Assembly (NCBI GenBank): GCA_000503195.1
Contig: AYSC01000001.1
Coordinates: 124,001-188,000 of the forward strand
DNA from: Blastomonas sp. CACIA14H2
GTDB taxonomy: Bacteria > Pseudomonadota > Alphaproteobacteria > Sphingomonadales > Sphingomonadaceae
Reading direction: 5' to 3'
Length of the DNA: 64,000 nt
Both the position numbers and the translations under genes were made by a program. The notes beneath the pieces are model-generated. The model did no database searches. It was not told where the DNA came from and saw nothing but the letters and a program-made list of their open reading frames with translations. The stretch's first letter is position 1. Each line of letters opens with the position of its first letter. Shown here one piece after another: positions 62,171-64,000 of this stretch.

Positions 62171-63190
62171 CTATGGCTCGGGTGATATGGCGACCATCAA
62201 CTTCCCGTCATGATCGCCGGCGAACAGGCGTTCGAGCGCAGATGGAGCATGCTCCAGCCCTTGCACGACATGATCCTTCCAGCGAAGGCGCCCGTCAGCG
62301 ATCCACTGGGTCAGATCGGCAATCGCCTCGCGCGCTCTCGGGAAATAGTCGATGACGATGAACCCGCGGATGCTGAGGCGTTTCATCAAGACCCGTCCGA
62401 AATCGGTCGGTCCCGCCAACGGGCCCTCGACATTATAGCCCGAGATCATCCCGCACAGTGCCATGCGGCCATGGAGCGCCATCCGCGAGAATACAGCATC
62501 CATGATCGGTCCGCCGACATTCTCGAAGTTCATGTCGACCCCGTCCGGGCAAAGCCGATCGAGCGCCGCGCCCACGTCTTCGTTCTTGTAGTCGATCGCC
62601 GCATCGAAGCCGAGTTCGTCGGTCAGCCAGTGGCATTTGGCCGTGCCCCCCGCAATGCCTATCGCCCGCGCGCCCTTGATCCTGGCGATCTGGCCGACAA
62701 CAGACCCGACGGCTCCGGCGGCGGCGGAAACGACGAGCGTTTCCCCTGGCCGGGGCGTGCAGATGTCGAGTAGGCCGAAATAGGCGGTCATGCCGGTGCC
62801 GCCGAGCACGGACATATAGGCCGTCATGGGAACGCCAGGCGTGGTGCGCACACGGCGCGTCACATTCTCGTGCGTCACGGTGTAAAGCTGCCAGCCGGCA
62901 TCGCCTGGCATGACGATGTCGCCGACCGCGAAACGCCTCGACCGGCTTTCTTCCACCACGCCGATCGTCCCGCCTCGCATGACGTCGCCAATCTGGACGG
63001 GCGGCAAATACTGCTCGCGGTCGCTCATCCAGAGACGATTGGTCGGATCGAGCGAGAGGTAGATGTTGCGGACCAGGATTTCGCCGTCGGCCAGCGCACG
63101 CACCGGGCTTTGTGTGAGGGTCAAATCGTCCGGCGCGACAGCCCCGGTCGGACGGTTGTTGAGAACCCACTGACGGTTGATCAAGGACAT
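62171..63190 (-). CDS. NADP-dependent MDR oxidoreductase (prostaglandin/leukotriene reductase-like)
   Basis: A 339-residue zinc-free MDR of the PTGR/CurA type: RQWVLNNRPTG opening, DPTNRLWMSD, GGTGMTAYFGLLDICTPRPGETLVVSAAAGAVGSVVGQIARIKGA (NADPH loop AAAGAVGS), GFDAAIDYKNED, and NFENVGGPIMDAVFSRMALHGRMALCGMISGYN. Family members reduce alpha-beta-unsaturated ketones. ATG 63190 is followed downstream by the EthD remnant and preceded by an acyl-CoA dehydrogenase gene 105 bases away. Confidence 0.93.
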   Translation of the reverse strand: MSLINRQWVLNNRPTGAVAPDDLTLTQSPVRALADGEILVRNIYLSLDPTNRLWMSDREQYLPPVQIGDVMRGGTIGVVEESRSRRFAVGDIVMPGDAGWQLYTVTHENVTRRVRTTPGVPMTAYMSVLGGTGMTAYFGLLDICTPRPGETLVVSAAAGAVGSVVGQIARIKGARAIGIAGGTAKCHWLTDELGFDAAIDYKNEDVGAALDRLCPDGVDMNFENVGGPIMDAVFSRMALHGRMALCGMISGYNVEGPLAGPTDFGRVLMKRLSIRGFIVIDYFPRAREAIADLTQWIADGRLRWKDHVVQGLEHAPSALERLFAGDHDGKLMVAISPEP

Positions 63191-63295
63191 GCCGTTCTCT
63201 TCTTTCCTGTTCTCGGGGAGGCGCCGGGGACATTCCCGGCGGGGCAGGGGGCTGCAGCGGGCTAAAGGGTATGAATTCGAAGCCCCTTCGTGCCA

Positions 63296-64000
63296 TCAGG
63301 CTGCCTGGGCGCGCGTCAGCGCGGCATAGCGCGCTACATGATAATCGCGGGATCCGAACTGCGATCCGATCACCGTCGCCCGCTTGAAATAATGGCCGAC
63401 AGCCAGCTCGTCCGTCATGCCCATGCCGCCGTGCAGCTGCACCGCGTTCTGCCCGACAAAGCGCGCAGTTTCCGCGATAGTCGCCTTGGCAGCCGAGGCG
63501 GCGCAGGCGCGACTAACCGGGTCAGCATCAAGCTTGAGCGTCGCGAGATAGGTCGCGGAGACCGCCCGTTCCACCGCCATGAACATATCGACCATGCGGT
63601 GCTGAAGCGCCTGGAAGGAAGACAGCGTCTGGCCGAACTGTCGGCGCTGCTTGGTATAATCGATCGTGTCCTGCAGCATCCGGCGCATTCCGCCCACCGC
63701 CTCGGCGCATAGCGCAGCGATCGCCTCGTCACGAACCTGCTCCAGCAAAGCCAGGCTCGCTCCTTCCTCGCCCAGCAAGGCATCGCCGGGCAGGGGCACA
63801 TCGTCCAGACACAGGTCGGACGCCGATCGGCCATCGATCAACCGGTAGTCATGCCGCGTGATGCCTGCCGCGCTCGTGTCCAGCAAAAACAGCGACACGC
63901 CCGCGCGATCCCGTTGCTGGCCCGATGTGCGCGCCGTCACCAGGATATGGCTGGCCACCGGCGCGCCTTCGACAACGGACTTGGCGCCGTTCAGCACCCA
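63296..64000 (-). CDS. Acyl-CoA dehydrogenase, 5' end beyond window
   Basis: The C-terminal 235 codons of an acyl-CoA dehydrogenase homologue: VLNGAKSVVEGAPVASHILVTARTSG (beta domain), KQRRQFGQTLSSFQALQHRMVDMFMAVERA, and QLHGGMGMTDELAVGHYFKRATVIGSQFGSRDYHVARYA. Like the subunit at 42586, it lacks YxGTNEIQ and ends in the GxxDYH form, so it likely pairs with a normal acyl-CoA dehydrogenase encoded to the right. Start lies beyond base 64000. Confidence 0.92.
   Translation of the reverse strand, partial: WVLNGAKSVVEGAPVASHILVTARTSGQQRDRAGVSLFLLDTSAAGITRHDYRLIDGRSASDLCLDDVPLPGDALLGEEGASLALLEQVRDEAIAALCAEAVGGMRRMLQDTIDYTKQRRQFGQTLSSFQALQHRMVDMFMAVERAVSATYLATLKLDADPVSRACAASAAKATIAETARFVGQNAVQLHGGMGMTDELAVGHYFKRATVIGSQFGSRDYHVARYAALTRAQAA

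Overview
The window looks like a catabolic region of a GC-rich alphaproteobacterium, most probably a sphingomonad (Sphingomonadaceae). This is inferred from four large TonB-dependent outer-membrane receptors in 64 kb, the density of acyl-CoA and ring-degradation enzymes, and the protein styles; genus cannot be fixed without a database. I saw no rRNA, tRNA, CRISPR array or insertion sequence.

Region 1 (1-11.5 kb): a divergently arranged catabolic set (GMC oxidoreductase, VOC protein, class II aldolase, TonB receptor, alpha/beta-fold protein lacking its serine nucleophile, MFS carrier, FAD amine-oxidase-like enzyme, D-serine ammonia-lyase family enzyme) next to a TetR regulator. A shared 14-bp imperfect palindrome (best copy CGGACGTAAGTCCG) lies before four of these units and once in a gene-free stretch.

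Region 2 (11.9-18 kb): a four-gene exported phosphoesterase operon on the minus strand: TonB receptor, PI-PLC-like phosphodiesterase, YdcF/DUF218 protein, S1/P1-type nuclease/phospholipase C. A Pho-box-like repeat array with a well-placed -10 precedes it, suggesting phosphate-starvation scavenging of phospholipid, inositol-phosphate or nucleic acid. This is the most system-like new proposal in the window.

Region 3 (18-30.1 kb): TonB receptor, then a seven-gene operon whose six junctions are all 4-bp stop/start overlaps (aromatic monooxygenase, quinone-oxidoreductase-like MDR, MFS carrier, FAH-family hydrolase, VOC dioxygenase, two CoA-transferase subunits), a convergent GntR/FCD regulator, a decayed VanA-type Rieske oxygenase and a GST. 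TTGGCATGCCAA-type palindromes occur before the receptor (two, 63 bp apart), by the Rieske remnant, and by the GST (two, 62 bp apart).

Region 4 (30.4-64 kb): a second TetR regulator and a large CoA-thioester network: SDRs, complete and partial acyl-CoA dehydrogenases, enoyl-CoA hydratases, a double-domain class III CoA-transferase, a D-aminoacylase-like amidohydrolase, ALDH, acyl-CoA ligase, two MDR quinone-reductase-like enzymes, a nitronate monooxygenase-HyuA-HyuB operon and a fourth TonB receptor. folE is translationally coupled to an acyl-CoA dehydrogenase pair. A third motif, TAATCA-N6-TGATTA, sits at several promoters here. Remnants of a CaiB protein, an acyl-CoA dehydrogenase and an EthD protein show the region is being remodelled. 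The physiological substrates cannot be read from sequence alone.
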